Origin: Hymenobacter terrenus
GTDB taxonomy: Bacteria; Bacteroidota; Bacteroidia; Cytophagales; Hymenobacteraceae
DNA: 64,000 nucleotides
Direction: 5' to 3'
Assembly (NCBI RefSeq): GCF_000972495.1
Contig: NZ_LATM01000001.1
Span: 517,241 to 581,240, forward strand
Shown here piece by piece: positions 1 through 8,346 of this stretch (within the stretch, counting starts at the first letter, position 1; every line of letters starts with the position of its first letter). Made by a program: the position numbers and the translations under genes. Below the pieces are notes generated by a model. It was given only the letters and a program-made list of their open reading frames with translations. It did not search any database and was not told where the DNA came from.

Positions 1-1
1 G

Positions 2-1570
2 GTGGTGGCCGGCGTGGTGCCTACCCTGCGGCCAGCGTACCGCCAGTTCGACCAGATTATTGCTGATTTGAACTACCAGCTGCCTAGCCGCAACCCCTTC
101 GATCGGAAAGTGGACCACGATACGCCGTGGCGCTCCGGCAACGAGCTGGGTGGCGTCTCGCTCAATGCCGACATCCAGCTCGGGCCGGGCGTGCTGACTT
201 CCACAACCGCCTGGCGGTACTGGGACTGGGACCCTTCGAATGACCGCGACTTCACGGGGCTCCCGGTGCTCAGCAAATCGGCCGCTACGTCCAAGCACCA
301 GCAATGGACGCAGGAAATCCGGTACGCCGGCGACCTGAATTCCCGCCTGAGCGGCGTGCTTGGTGTGTTTGCGATTGGCCAGGACCTTAAAACCGCACCG
401 GTGCATACCGAAGAGTCAGGAGCGGCCCAATACCGGTTTTCGCAAAGCACCACCAGTGCGCGCTGGCGGACCCCCGGCCTGTTCGACGGGTACGGCATCC
501 AGACCACTTCCCGGCTCCAAAGCTTTGGGGCGGCCGTGTTCGGCCAGCTCGATTGGACCGTGGCCACCAACCTGCACGTGCTGCCGGGGCTTCGCTACAA
601 CCTGGACCAGAAGGACGTGGACTTTAACCGGCAAACATACGGCGGCCTGCAAACCAATGACCCCGACCTGATTGCCTTGAAGCGGCTGGTCTATACCGAC
701 CAGGCCTTCACCGCCACCGCCGACGAGTCGAACCTGTCGGGCCAGCTCACGCTGGCCTACATCGCCACGAAAAAAATCAATTCCTTCGCCACCTTCTCAA
801 CCAGCTACAAGCCGGTGGGTGTCAACCTGGGCGGCTTGCCCACGGCCAACGGAGAAATCCTGACGGACCTGGCCCGCATCAAGCCCGAGTATGTGACGCA
901 CGTGGAAGTGGGCGTAAAGACCACGCCGTTTGAGAACGTGACGGCTAACATTGTTTTTCACAACACCGAAATCAAGGACTACCAGACTCAGGTTCAGACC
1001 GCGGAAGTGGGGGTGAACCGGGGCTACCTGGCCAATGCCGAGCGAGTACGGGTGCGAGGCATTGAGTTCGACGGGAGTTTCCGGGTCGACAAGCGCCTCT
1101 CGTTCTACGGAGCTGTGGCGTACACTGATGGGGAATACGTTTCCTTCACCAACGCCCCCGTGCCCCTGGAAGAAACGGGCGGTCCGTCGGCCTTCAAGGA
1201 CATTTCGGGCAGCGAGCTGCCTGGCATCTCGAAATGGGCCGGCTCCGCGGGTGGGGAGATTACTTCGAACGAGAGCAAGCTGCTGAATCAGCAGGGAGTA
1301 TTTTTCCTCGCGACTGATGTTTATGCCCGCTCCTCGTTTTCCTCGAGTTCCTCGGCTTCCCAATACCTCAACATTGGCGGCTACGCCCTGCTCAACGGCC
1401 GAATCGGCTTCCGGGCCACCACTGGCCTCTCGGTGCTGCTATGGGCTCGCAACTTACTGGACCGCAACTACTTTGAGCAGCTGCTGCCCGCCGCCGGCAA
1501 TGCCGGTCACTACGCCGGCGTGCTCGGCGACCCCCGGACCTACGGCCTGACCCTGCGGTACTCGCTGTAG
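2..1570 (+). CDS. TonB-dependent receptor, C-terminal part (5' end outside window)
   Basis: The reading frame is already open at the left edge, so this is a partial gene of which about 522 residues are visible. Alternating polar and hydrophobic strands with many aromatic residues, short turns and longer surface loops fit an outer-membrane beta-barrel. Blocks such as LPGLRYNLDQKDVDF, FATFSTSYKPVGVNLGG and LWARNLLDRNYFEQ are typical of the last barrel strands of TonB-dependent receptors, and the chain ends in a beta-strand (GLTLRYSL). The plug domain and TonB box would lie upstream and cannot be checked. The family imports siderophores, vitamins or glycans across the outer membrane using TonB energy; the substrate cannot be told from this part. 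A strong hairpin follows the stop codon. Confidence 0.88.
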   Translation: MVAGVVPTLRPAYRQFDQIIADLNYQLPSRNPFDRKVDHDTPWRSGNELGGVSLNADIQLGPGVLTSTTAWRYWDWDPSNDRDFTGLPVLSKSAATSKHQQWTQEIRYAGDLNSRLSGVLGVFAIGQDLKTAPVHTEESGAAQYRFSQSTTSARWRTPGLFDGYGIQTTSRLQSFGAAVFGQLDWTVATNLHVLPGLRYNLDQKDVDFNRQTYGGLQTNDPDLIALKRLVYTDQAFTATADESNLSGQLTLAYIATKKINSFATFSTSYKPVGVNLGGLPTANGEILTDLARIKPEYVTHVEVGVKTTPFENVTANIVFHNTEIKDYQTQVQTAEVGVNRGYLANAERVRVRGIEFDGSFRVDKRLSFYGAVAYTDGEYVSFTNAPVPLEETGGPSAFKDISGSELPGISKWAGSAGGEITSNESKLLNQQGVFFLATDVYARSSFSSSSSASQYLNIGGYALLNGRIGFRATTGLSVLLWARNLLDRNYFEQLLPAAGNAGHYAGVLGDPRTYGLTLRYSL

Positions 1571-1591
1571 CAATCAGATTACAACGCACCG

Positions 1592-1637
1592 AAAACCAAG
1601 GGGCGCAAGGAGTAGTCTCCTTGCGCCCCTTGGTTTT
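1592..1637. terminator. Perfect 21-bp inverted repeat, intrinsic terminator
   Basis: Arms at 1592-1612 and 1617-1637 are perfectly complementary with a 4-base loop. The stem is flanked by A-run and T-run ends, so it could work in both directions. It lies 22 bp after the receptor stop codon. Confidence 0.8.
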
Positions 1638-1754
1638 GGCAGTGGGATAACAAAGGGCAATTCATATTTCCGAAGCGGTTGGAATTAGTTGTTAGTCGAT
1701 GTAGAGATGAGGTGGTCTAGGCAAGCCGGATAGAAGCAGGACGTATCTTCTGTT

Positions 1755-1892
1755 ATGGCAACCAAAACCAACGGGACGTCGCCCGACAAACGACGTAAAG
1801 ACGACGAGGCGTTCAAAGCCGAGGCCCGGCGCTTGGCCAGTGAGAGCCACAGCAAGCAGGCGGCCGCGCGGCCACTGGGTCGTACCCGATAG
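1755..1892 (+). pseudogene. IS3-family OrfA N-terminal fragment
   Basis: Forty-five codons reading MATKTNGTSPDKRRKDDEAF and continuing FKAEARRLASESHSKQAAA, then running into a stop. This matches the start of IS3-family OrfA helix-turn-helix proteins, which open with an arginine/lysine patch, an EFKAEALRLASES-like helix and an AAAR helix. The remainder of the HTH and the leucine zipper are gone. It cannot encode a working transposase subunit. Confidence 0.7.
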
Positions 1893-1898
1893 GGAGAC

Positions 1899-2243
1899 AT
1901 GACGTACTTGCCTTACTGGTACGACCCCAGCAGGGCGGCGGCTGGTTCTACTTGGCGTCTGGCTGGACCACTACTCGCGCAAGATTGTCGGCTGGGACGT
2001 GCGCTCTCGCGATGCCGGAAGACCTGGGCAGCGAGGCCCTGCGCGGAGCCTGGGCCGTGCACCGCCCGCCGGCCGGGCTTATCGTGTACTCTGATTTTTC
2101 CTAGCCTGACCGATAGCTGGAAATCAGCCACTACATCGCCTATCACAACGCCAAACGGCATCATTCTTCGCTCGGTTACCTCGCTTCCAACCACTTCGAA
2201 GCCCAACTCCGAACCGCATCTCAACTCTGTCCAGCTTAGCTAG
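1899..2243 (+). pseudogene. IS3-family OrfB (DDE transposase) remnant, frameshifted and deleted
   Basis: Fragments in different frames spell a broken rve-type integrase core. DMTYLPYW near 1897 carries the first catalytic Asp; VWLDHYSRKIVGWDVRSRDA follows in a shifted frame near 1960-2015; then EDLGSEALRGAW and GLIVYSD carry the second Asp near 2090. After that the sequence jumps to SHYIAYHNAKRHHSSLGYL near 2120-2190, the usual C-terminal end. The segment with the catalytic Glu is missing, so the product is inactive. Confidence 0.75.
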
Positions 2244-2259
2244 ACTACCTCAGCAACTC

Positions 2260-3117
2260 ATGAACGACCAAACGCCCTTGCCCACGCACGAGCTGTGGGC
2301 TGCCAGTCTCTTGCGCATCAAGCCACTTGACATTTACACCGGTTCTGAGCCCTCACACCGGCACAATTTCTTTTTAATCCTGGTATTGCGGGAAGTAGTC
2401 GGGCACCACCAGATTGACTTCCAGGAGTACCCCTTAAGCAAGAACCGTATCTACTTCATCGGCGTGGGGCAGGTGCATGCGTTGCAGGCCGCTAGCCTCG
2501 AAGGCTGGCTCATTGCCTTTGACCCTGCTTTTCTGGATACCCAGGAGCTGGGGGCCGACCCATTTTCCGCGGCTACGCTGTTTAATAACTGGCAACGGCA
2601 ACCGTACATCGACCTCACCCCTGACAATGCCCCGGCCTTTGAGGCCCTGCTGCTGTTGCTGGTGCAAGAGTACGAGCGGGAAGATGCTTGCCCTCAGCTG
2701 ATGCGCAACTATTTGCGGGCTTTTCTGCTGAATGCCGAGCGAATCAGCAACACGCAGGGCGGCGTGAGCATACCCAGTCTGGCGCAAACCTACACCCAGC
2801 GCTTGCAGGAATTAATAGAGCAACACTACACCCGCCAGCAGCCCGTCGCCTTCTACGCCGACCAGCTGGGGCTGTCATCAAAACGACTGAACGACTACAC
2901 TCGGCGCACGCTGGGCAAGTCCGTAACGCAGCTACTGCACCACCGCCTACTGGTAGAAAGCAAACGCTTGCTCCTGTATAGCACTTTGACTGTAAAGGAA
3001 ATAGCGTACAGCATCGGATTTGAAGACCCGGCTTATTTCAGCCGTTTCTTCAAAAAACAGACCACCCAGTATCCAGAGCGGTTTCGGCAGGAAGGGACAA
3101 AAAGTACAGCACAATAG
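2260..3117 (+). CDS. AraC-family transcriptional regulator
   Basis: A 285-residue protein with an N-terminal cupin-like sensing region (about residues 15-140; EPSHRHNFFLILVLREVVGHHQIDF) and a C-terminal AraC double helix-turn-helix (about 180-280). The second HTH has the family signature: LTVKEIAYSIGFEDPAYFSRFFKKQ followed by PERFR. AraC-type proteins bind DNA as ligand-responsive activators or repressors; the ligand is not evident. The start is the ATG at 2260, just beyond the right end of the IS3 remnant. The next gene downstream on the same strand encodes a lipoprotein with NTF2-like domains and could be a target, but this is only a guess from position. Confidence 0.88.
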   Translation: MNDQTPLPTHELWAASLLRIKPLDIYTGSEPSHRHNFFLILVLREVVGHHQIDFQEYPLSKNRIYFIGVGQVHALQAASLEGWLIAFDPAFLDTQELGADPFSAATLFNNWQRQPYIDLTPDNAPAFEALLLLLVQEYEREDACPQLMRNYLRAFLLNAERISNTQGGVSIPSLAQTYTQRLQELIEQHYTRQQPVAFYADQLGLSSKRLNDYTRRTLGKSVTQLLHHRLLVESKRLLLYSTLTVKEIAYSIGFEDPAYFSRFFKKQTTQYPERFRQEGTKSTAQ

Positions 3118-3203
3118 GCAGTTTATGCATGGCTGGTGCAGGCTGGCCCGGGGACCTTTGCAACACACGATAAGCGTGTTTTTCACACCTAATCCCCCAT
3201 TGT

Positions 3204-4139
3204 ATGCTGTCCACTCACCCCAATCCTGCTCTTTTCCTTAGCGGGCGAGTCTCATCGGCCGCCCGCCGTTTGCTCGCCGGCTGCTGCTACTGCCTGCCCC
3301 TGCTGCTGGGCACGGCCTGTTCCGACGACAACGCGACGGATACAGCTACGGTACCGGTCGATAAGGAAACACTGCGGCAGAACGCCACCAGCTTTTACCA
3401 AGCCCTCTACAGTCCTGCCCAAACCAACCTCGACTCTTACGTAACGACTGACTACGTTGAGCACCAACTCAACACCGGCTTTACGCTGGCGGGCTTGAAA
3501 ACCTATGCCCAGAACCGGACCCAGGCCCGGGGCGCCGCACGCCTGATTATTCATCGCACGCTGGTTCAGGGCGATTTGGTCGCCCTGCACGTGGAGGAGC
3601 AGGTAGCCGCCGACAGTTCGGTGGCCCACATGGCCTTGTTCCGTTTTGATGCTAATGGTAAGATTACCGCTCACTGGGAAGCGGTGCAAGGGCAACCCCG
3701 GCGGCGGGCCAACCCCAACACGATGTTTGATGGAGCGGCCGTCAACTACCAGTCAACTATCGGTATTCGTAGCCGGGAGGCCATTGTGGCTGCCGAGCAG
3801 CGAGCCTTCAATTCGTACGACACGCTCCTGGTCCGGCAAACCCATACCCCGGAGTACATCCAGCATAATCCCTTAGCCCCTAATGGCGTTGGCGGGCTTA
3901 TTGGGCTGCTCACCTTTCTGAAAAGCCAGGGAATTACGACCACTCTGACCACCTACCAGCAACTGGCAGAAGGCGATTTTGTGCTGGCGCTGAACAACTA
4001 CCAGACCAAGCCGGGCGTGCCAGGCTTCACCGACCCCATTGGCTTCGACCTGATTCGGGTAGATGAAACAGGCAAAGCGGCGGAGCACTGGGACGTGCTG
4101 GAAGAACTGAATGGCGCCGACAAAAGCAAGGTGTTCTAG
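3204..4139 (+). CDS. Lipoprotein with two NTF2/SnoaL-like domains
   Basis: A 311-residue protein. The N-terminus has an arginine patch, a hydrophobic stretch and a lipobox ending in GTACSDD near residue 34, so it should be a signal-peptidase-II lipoprotein. Two similar halves follow (about 50-170 and 180-305). Each has the SnoaL/NTF2 pattern of a helix with YDTLL or FYQALY, then YIQHNP or YVEHQL, then strands ending in HWD or HWE. Such domains form cone-shaped pockets that can bind small hydrophobic ligands or act as isomerase-like enzymes. The specific function is unknown. Tandem NTF2 folds on one lipoprotein suggest an internal duplication. Confidence 0.75.
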   Translation: MLSTHPNPALFLSGRVSSAARRLLAGCCYCLPLLLGTACSDDNATDTATVPVDKETLRQNATSFYQALYSPAQTNLDSYVTTDYVEHQLNTGFTLAGLKTYAQNRTQARGAARLIIHRTLVQGDLVALHVEEQVAADSSVAHMALFRFDANGKITAHWEAVQGQPRRRANPNTMFDGAAVNYQSTIGIRSREAIVAAEQRAFNSYDTLLVRQTHTPEYIQHNPLAPNGVGGLIGLLTFLKSQGITTTLTTYQQLAEGDFVLALNNYQTKPGVPGFTDPIGFDLIRVDETGKAAEHWDVLEELNGADKSKVF

Positions 4140-4320
4140 CACCAGCTGAAGGCATAGTATCTGGACAAACAGCTCCAGGGCGAGCACCAGCAGGGCCCCG
4201 CATCGCCAGAGTTATTTCACCAGCAACTTATAGCAAAACAACTGTCTCTCTACCAATCTTACAACCCACTATTTTTCACAACCTACCAACCCCATCAACC
4301 CAATTACCCACATCAATCTT

Positions 4321-6282
4321 ATGAAAACCTTACTTCCCCATTTACTTCTCGTGGCCGGCCTCGCGGCTACGACCCCAACCTATGCCGCGCTTACGCCCGC
4401 GGCTACCGCCAACTCATCATTAGCGGCAACCGTGGGCAGCGTGACCATTGTCGGCCCAGCAGCCGGCCAGGTTTATCAGGAACCGGCCAACCTTAACATC
4501 GTGGTCAACACAGAAGACCGAACCGGCGGCCGACGTAACCTGAAAGTCGAATTTTTTGTTGACGGCGTGAAATTGGGCGAAATAGATCCTTTTAGCACAA
4601 GCCTGCGTCCCACCCAAACCTTCCAATACCCATGGTCGGGCGTTAAGGCCGGCACGTATACCCTTACGGCCAGGTTCACGGCTTCTAATGGTTCCGTCAG
4701 CACGTCGGCGCCGTTTTCCGTGACGGTGAACGCCGCAGCAACCACCGCAGCAAATACCAGTGTGGCCCTTGTCGGCCCGGCAGCCGGCCAGGTTTATCAG
4801 GAACCAGCCAACCTTGACTTCGTGATCAACCTAGAAGACCGAACCGGCGGCCGGCAGCCCCTGAAGGTAGAGCTTTTTGATGGCAGCACGAGAGTAAGGT
4901 TCACTACTCTTTTCAGTTCAACCCTCGTCCCCGCCCGTACCGTCAATTTCAACCTGTTGGGCGTCAAGGCTGGCACCTACAGCTACACGGCCAAGCTCAC
5001 CGCTTCTAATGGTTCCGTCAGCACATCGGCGCCGTTTTCCGTGACGGTGAATGCCGCAGCAAGTGCCAGCGTGGCCATTGTCGCACCGGAAGCCAGCAGT
5101 TTTAATCAGGAACCAGCCGACCTTATTATTCGGGCCAACACCGAAGACAGGACTGGCGGCCAGCGGAATCAGAAAGTGGAATTTTTTAACGGCAGCACAA
5201 AATTGGGGGAAGAAATCAGATTTCGTAATAATATAGATCAATTCGGCTTCCGATGGTTGGGCGTTAAGGCCGGCACGTATACCCTTACGGCCAGATTCAC
5301 GGCTTCTAATGGTTCCGTAAGCACGTCGGCGCCGTTTTCCGTAACGGTGAACGCCGCACCGGCCCCGGCTACCACCGGTCCGGCCGTGGCCACTTTCTAT
5401 ACTGACTGCGCCTATGGTGGGCGGGCCGTGGCCTTGGCCGCCGGCGACTACAACCAGGGGGAGTTAGCCGCGCTGGGCCTCGACCGCACCCTCTCCTCCC
5501 TCAAGGTAAGCAACGGCTACAAGGTGGAATTGTACGACTCCAACGACTTCGGCAACCATACAGAAACGGCGCTGGATGGCGAGGTACCATGCCTAGAAGA
5601 CGTGTCTCCGCGCACGGGCCCCTACAAAGGAGACCCGGCGAATGGTGGCTACAGAACGTGGAATGACGGGACCCGCGCGCTGCGGATTGTTCCGACGTCG
5701 GTGGTGTCCTTCGGGCCGATCAGCCGCATTCTCAGCCCGGGCGCGCAGGCCCAGTTTACGGCCCCGGCGGCCATCGATATCACGGTTCTTGCCGGGGGAT
5801 ATCAGCTGATTGTGACCAAAATCGAGATTTACAACGGCACCACATTACTGGGTACGATAGGCGGGAATAATAACGTTCTGACCTTTGGCTTTACGGGCGA
5901 GTTTACCTACAAATGGGCCGGGGCCCCAGTGGGCACGCATGTACTCACGGCCAAGGTATACATTGATGGCAGCACCGTCACCACTGTGTCGGCCCCCGTC
6001 ACCGTGCGGGTGAACGGTCCCTCGCAGGCCCGTACCGCTGCGGCCTCTGACTACGCCCTGGTCGCTAACCTGGCAACCAATACGCTGGCCGTGGCGGACA
6101 CGAACCCGAACGATATTGCCGCTTTTTCCCTCTACTTCTCATCCGGGCGCCTAGCGAAGACCGCACCCGCAGCAGCTGCCGGGCAAGTTAGCCTCAGCGG
6201 CCTGGCCGACGGCCTGTACTATGCCGTCATCCAGGGCAAAGACGGGCTAGTGCACAAACGGAAATTTCTCCTGCAACGCTAA
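4321..6282 (+). CDS. Secreted repeat protein with Ig-like repeats, beta/gamma-crystallin-like domain and T9SS-type C-terminus
   Basis: A 653-residue protein with a signal peptide (MKTLLPHLLLVAGLAATTPTYA). Three related Ig-like modules follow at about residues 40-139, 146-246 and 250-346. Each opens with VGPAAGQVYQEPANL or a variant and closes with TASNGSVSTSAPFSVTVNAA; the closing segments are almost identical even in DNA. Residues about 356-460 look like a beta/gamma-crystallin fold (FYTDCAYGGRAVALAAGDY, SLKVSNGYKVELYD). A fourth, diverged Ig-like module lies at about 461-566. The last 75 residues (GLADGLYYAVIQGKDG, ending KRKFLLQR) resemble a T9SS type A sorting domain, though the usual YPNP motif is missing. 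No catalytic domain is seen; a cell-surface or matrix structural role is likely. Confidence 0.8.
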   Translation: MKTLLPHLLLVAGLAATTPTYAALTPAATANSSLAATVGSVTIVGPAAGQVYQEPANLNIVVNTEDRTGGRRNLKVEFFVDGVKLGEIDPFSTSLRPTQTFQYPWSGVKAGTYTLTARFTASNGSVSTSAPFSVTVNAAATTAANTSVALVGPAAGQVYQEPANLDFVINLEDRTGGRQPLKVELFDGSTRVRFTTLFSSTLVPARTVNFNLLGVKAGTYSYTAKLTASNGSVSTSAPFSVTVNAAASASVAIVAPEASSFNQEPADLIIRANTEDRTGGQRNQKVEFFNGSTKLGEEIRFRNNIDQFGFRWLGVKAGTYTLTARFTASNGSVSTSAPFSVTVNAAPAPATTGPAVATFYTDCAYGGRAVALAAGDYNQGELAALGLDRTLSSLKVSNGYKVELYDSNDFGNHTETALDGEVPCLEDVSPRTGPYKGDPANGGYRTWNDGTRALRIVPTSVVSFGPISRILSPGAQAQFTAPAAIDITVLAGGYQLIVTKIEIYNGTTLLGTIGGNNNVLTFGFTGEFTYKWAGAPVGTHVLTAKVYIDGSTVTTVSAPVTVRVNGPSQARTAAASDYALVANLATNTLAVADTNPNDIAAFSLYFSSGRLAKTAPAAAAGQVSLSGLADGLYYAVIQGKDGLVHKRKFLLQR

Positions 6283-6304
6283 GCCAGCGCAGCTACTGAA
6301 CCCT

Positions 6305-6334
6305 AAAAATCCGGGCCGTCAGGTCCGGATTTTT
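6305..6334 (+). terminator. Rho-independent terminator
   Basis: Complementary arms at 6305-6314 and 6325-6334 (AAAAATCCGG and its complement) with a T-run on the 3' side, 22 bp after the stop of the repeat protein. Confidence 0.75.
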
Positions 6335-6420
6335 TGTGGGGTTATTTCAGTCTTGGCAACGCCATTTCACGGTCAGGTCCCGTTTGTAGTGCGGGCCGGC
6401 CACTTCCCTTCTTTCTCCTT

Positions 6421-6840
6421 ATGAGTATTGCCCTTCAAGAAGCCACAAATGCCATCCAAGCCTACACTTATGGCATGGATTCTAACCAATATGAACTTGC
6501 GACCCGGCCTTTTGCCCCTCTTATTGATGCTGACTATAGCCAAGTGGGTGCCCTGAAAGGCCATCTATCGAAACAAGAATTGCAGAGTTTCCTGCGAAAT
6601 GTGCTAGATAACCCAGCGTTGCGGGTGCATACGGCCATTTCGCAGGTTTTTGAGAACCCCGACGACCCAACCGAATTCATTGCGTATTTCTCGGCTCGGC
6701 ATTTCAGGGGCGCGGTGGGACAAGCCGAGGCTTTTTCGGTATATGGGTGGTACAGCTACCGCCTGGAAGCAGGCAAAATAGTTGCCCTCACCGTAAACGT
6801 GCAGGCTATGGAGGGGAATCCAGAAGCAGTATTGGCATGA
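6421..6840 (+). CDS. NTF2/SnoaL-like family protein
   Basis: I chose the ATG at 6421 (MSIALQEATNAI), giving 139 residues, because the longer frame from 6334 would begin inside the upstream terminator. The sequence has the SnoaL/NTF2 layout: an N-terminal helix with NAIQAYTYGMDSNQYEL, a FAPLIDADYS segment, a helix with LQSFLRNVLDN, then strands containing HTAISQVFENP, FIAYFSARHF and FSVYGWYSYRLE. No signal peptide is seen, so it is probably cytoplasmic. Members include small steroid-isomerase-like enzymes and ligand carriers; the substrate is unknown. Confidence 0.65.
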   Translation: MSIALQEATNAIQAYTYGMDSNQYELATRPFAPLIDADYSQVGALKGHLSKQELQSFLRNVLDNPALRVHTAISQVFENPDDPTEFIAYFSARHFRGAVGQAEAFSVYGWYSYRLEAGKIVALTVNVQAMEGNPEAVLA

Positions 6841-6889
6841 ATCCGGTCGTTACTCAACTGCCGGCTACAAGCCGTCGCAGGGCCGCATC

Positions 6890-7046
6890 ATCGCAATCTT
6901 CGAGCAGCCAGCAGGGCCTAGTAGGGTCGCCGAACAGGCGCAGGAGCTGGCCACAGGCGGCCTCAGTACCGCAGCAGTTGCTGCGCCAGTTACTGCGGCT
7001 CGCTGCCTTGCTGTAAGTAGCTAATATCTTCCCAGTTTGCGGGCAT
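6890..7046 (-). pseudogene. Possible N-terminal remnant of a DUF4269-like protein
   Basis: Read on the minus strand from the ATG at 7046, the translation MPANWEDISYLQQGSEPQ meets a stop, then LAQQLLRY, another stop, and GRLWPA. The first part resembles the start of DUF4269 proteins, which as I recall open with a Trp-x-Asp-Ile-x-Tyr-Leu segment followed by a glycine-containing turn. Two in-frame stops show that it is not expressed as a whole. The match is short and from memory, so the call is tentative. Confidence 0.25.
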
Positions 7047-7123
7047 CGGCCAAAGAACGGCAGGTTGTAGCCCAGGTGCTACCACTTTTTCATTTCATTA
7101 GAGGCACAATCCACGGATGGTTC

Positions 7124-8114
7124 TTACCAGTCACCACTCGCCCCACCCCCACCGCTACTGCCCCCGCCCCAGTCGCTGTCGGAGCTGGAACTGCTACCGG
7201 AATCGGAACTGCTGCTGCTATAGCTGCTACTATAGCGGTGGTCGTCCCGGTCGGAATCGGAGGATGCAGTGGCTTGGTGCGGCGTCGAAAGGCTCTTTTG
7301 TGGGCCGCGGGCCGATTTGGCTTCAGCCACCACTCGCTCTTTCGCCAAGCCCAGAGGCCGGAGGGGCCACTGTGGCGCCAGCACTGCCGTAGCAGCAGCA
7401 GGCTCCACAGGCCCAGCAGCCAGCAAGCGAAGACTTTGAAAGGAATGGGCGCGACACCAGACAGTTTCGGAGAGCGAGCAAACGAAGCCGATTCGCCGCG
7501 CGCCAGGCGCATGAGCTGGGTAGTGACCGCCTCCAGGCCCACGTAGTACCGCTCCTGCTTGAAAGCCGGTTCAAGGACCTCCTCAATCAGCCGGGAGGCG
7601 ATGGCATCGGGGATGGCGCCTTCGAGGCCGTAGCCAGGCTGGAGGCGGAGCCTACGTTCCTGCCGGGCCACGAACCGAACAGGAGCACGCCGTTGTCGGA
7701 GCCGCGCTGGCCGATGCCCCAGTTGGTGTAGAGGCGCTAGGCCACGTCTTCCACCGGTTCTTCGCCGATGCTAGGCAGCGTTACGATGACAATCTGGGTA
7801 GTCGTGGCGCGCTCGAAGCGTTGGAGGCGGGCCCGCAGCGTGTCCCGCTCGTCGGGCCTGAGCAGGCGCGCCTCGTCGGTCAGGGGCTCGTAATGGGGTG
7901 GGCGCGGCGGAATCACGTTCTGCAGCGCTACCGGCGCGGGTCCGGCGGCCGGAGCCGCCGTGATGGCAGCATAGGCTAAACGGACGCCAAATCAAGCCAT
8001 CATGCCCAGTGTCACGAGCACAAAACTGTGCACGAACCGCCAGCAAAGGCCCCCCATAGTTCCAAAAACAACGTCGGCGAGAGAATAGCTTGGAGACGTA
8101 GCGGACTTACTCAT
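7124..8114 (-). pseudogene. Broken TPM-domain (YgcG-family) membrane protein gene
   Basis: From an ATG at 8114 the minus strand reads MSKSATSPSYSLADVVFG and a hydrophobic segment, with an in-frame TGA near residue 41. It continues as an alanine/proline linker and a TPM domain (LTDEARLLRPDERDTLRARL, TTTQIVIVTLPSIGEEP), has an in-frame TAG after EDVA, resumes with NWGIGQRGSDNGVLL, and shifts frame near 7670-7690 into QERRLRLQPGYGLEGAIPD. A second transmembrane helix follows (CWLLGLWSLLLL). The frame then shifts again into a Ser/Asp-rich tail ending GGGSSGGGGASGDW, the Gly/Ser tail usual for this family. Two stops and two shifts show real decay. Confidence 0.75.
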
Positions 8115-8274
8115 AGTAGGTGGCAATGCACTGCATTAATAAGCCCAACCACACGGCATAGTCGGACTTTTCAGGATGGGCAGCCGGAAGCAGCGCCCTG
8201 CCTCCCAATGGCGCGACTGCTTACCCAGTTAGTGTGGTACTTGCTTCATCCCATGCCCCAACATCCGGCAACTC

Positions 8275-8331
8275 AGCAGGGCACAATAAAGCCCGGCCGC
8301 ACGGGGCGGCCGGGCTTTATTGTGCCCTGCT
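8275..8331 (-). terminator. Perfect 26-bp inverted repeat, terminator of the AAA ATPase gene
   Basis: Arms 8275-8300 and 8306-8331 are fully complementary (core GCCCGGCCGC) with a 5-base loop. It lies just after the minus-strand ATPase stop and probably works bidirectionally. Confidence 0.75.
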
Positions 8332-8346
8332 AGTCACTGCTGTACC

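Larger units (their letters stand above)
1708..2252 (+). mobile_element. Internally deleted IS3-family insertion sequence
   Basis: The ends form an imperfect terminal inverted repeat. The left end begins at 1708 with TGAGGTGGTCTAG and the right end, read on the minus strand from 2252, begins TGAGGTAGTCTAG; about 22 of the first 27 bases match. Inside are pieces of both IS3 reading frames: an OrfA-like N-terminus at 1755-1892 and OrfB fragments in changing frames from about 1899 to 2240. Only about 545 bp remain where a complete IS3-type element is usually 1.2-1.5 kb. I see no clear target-site duplication. The right end lies 7 bp upstream of the AraC-type regulator start codon, so the element now forms that gene's upstream region. 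Confidence 0.8.
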
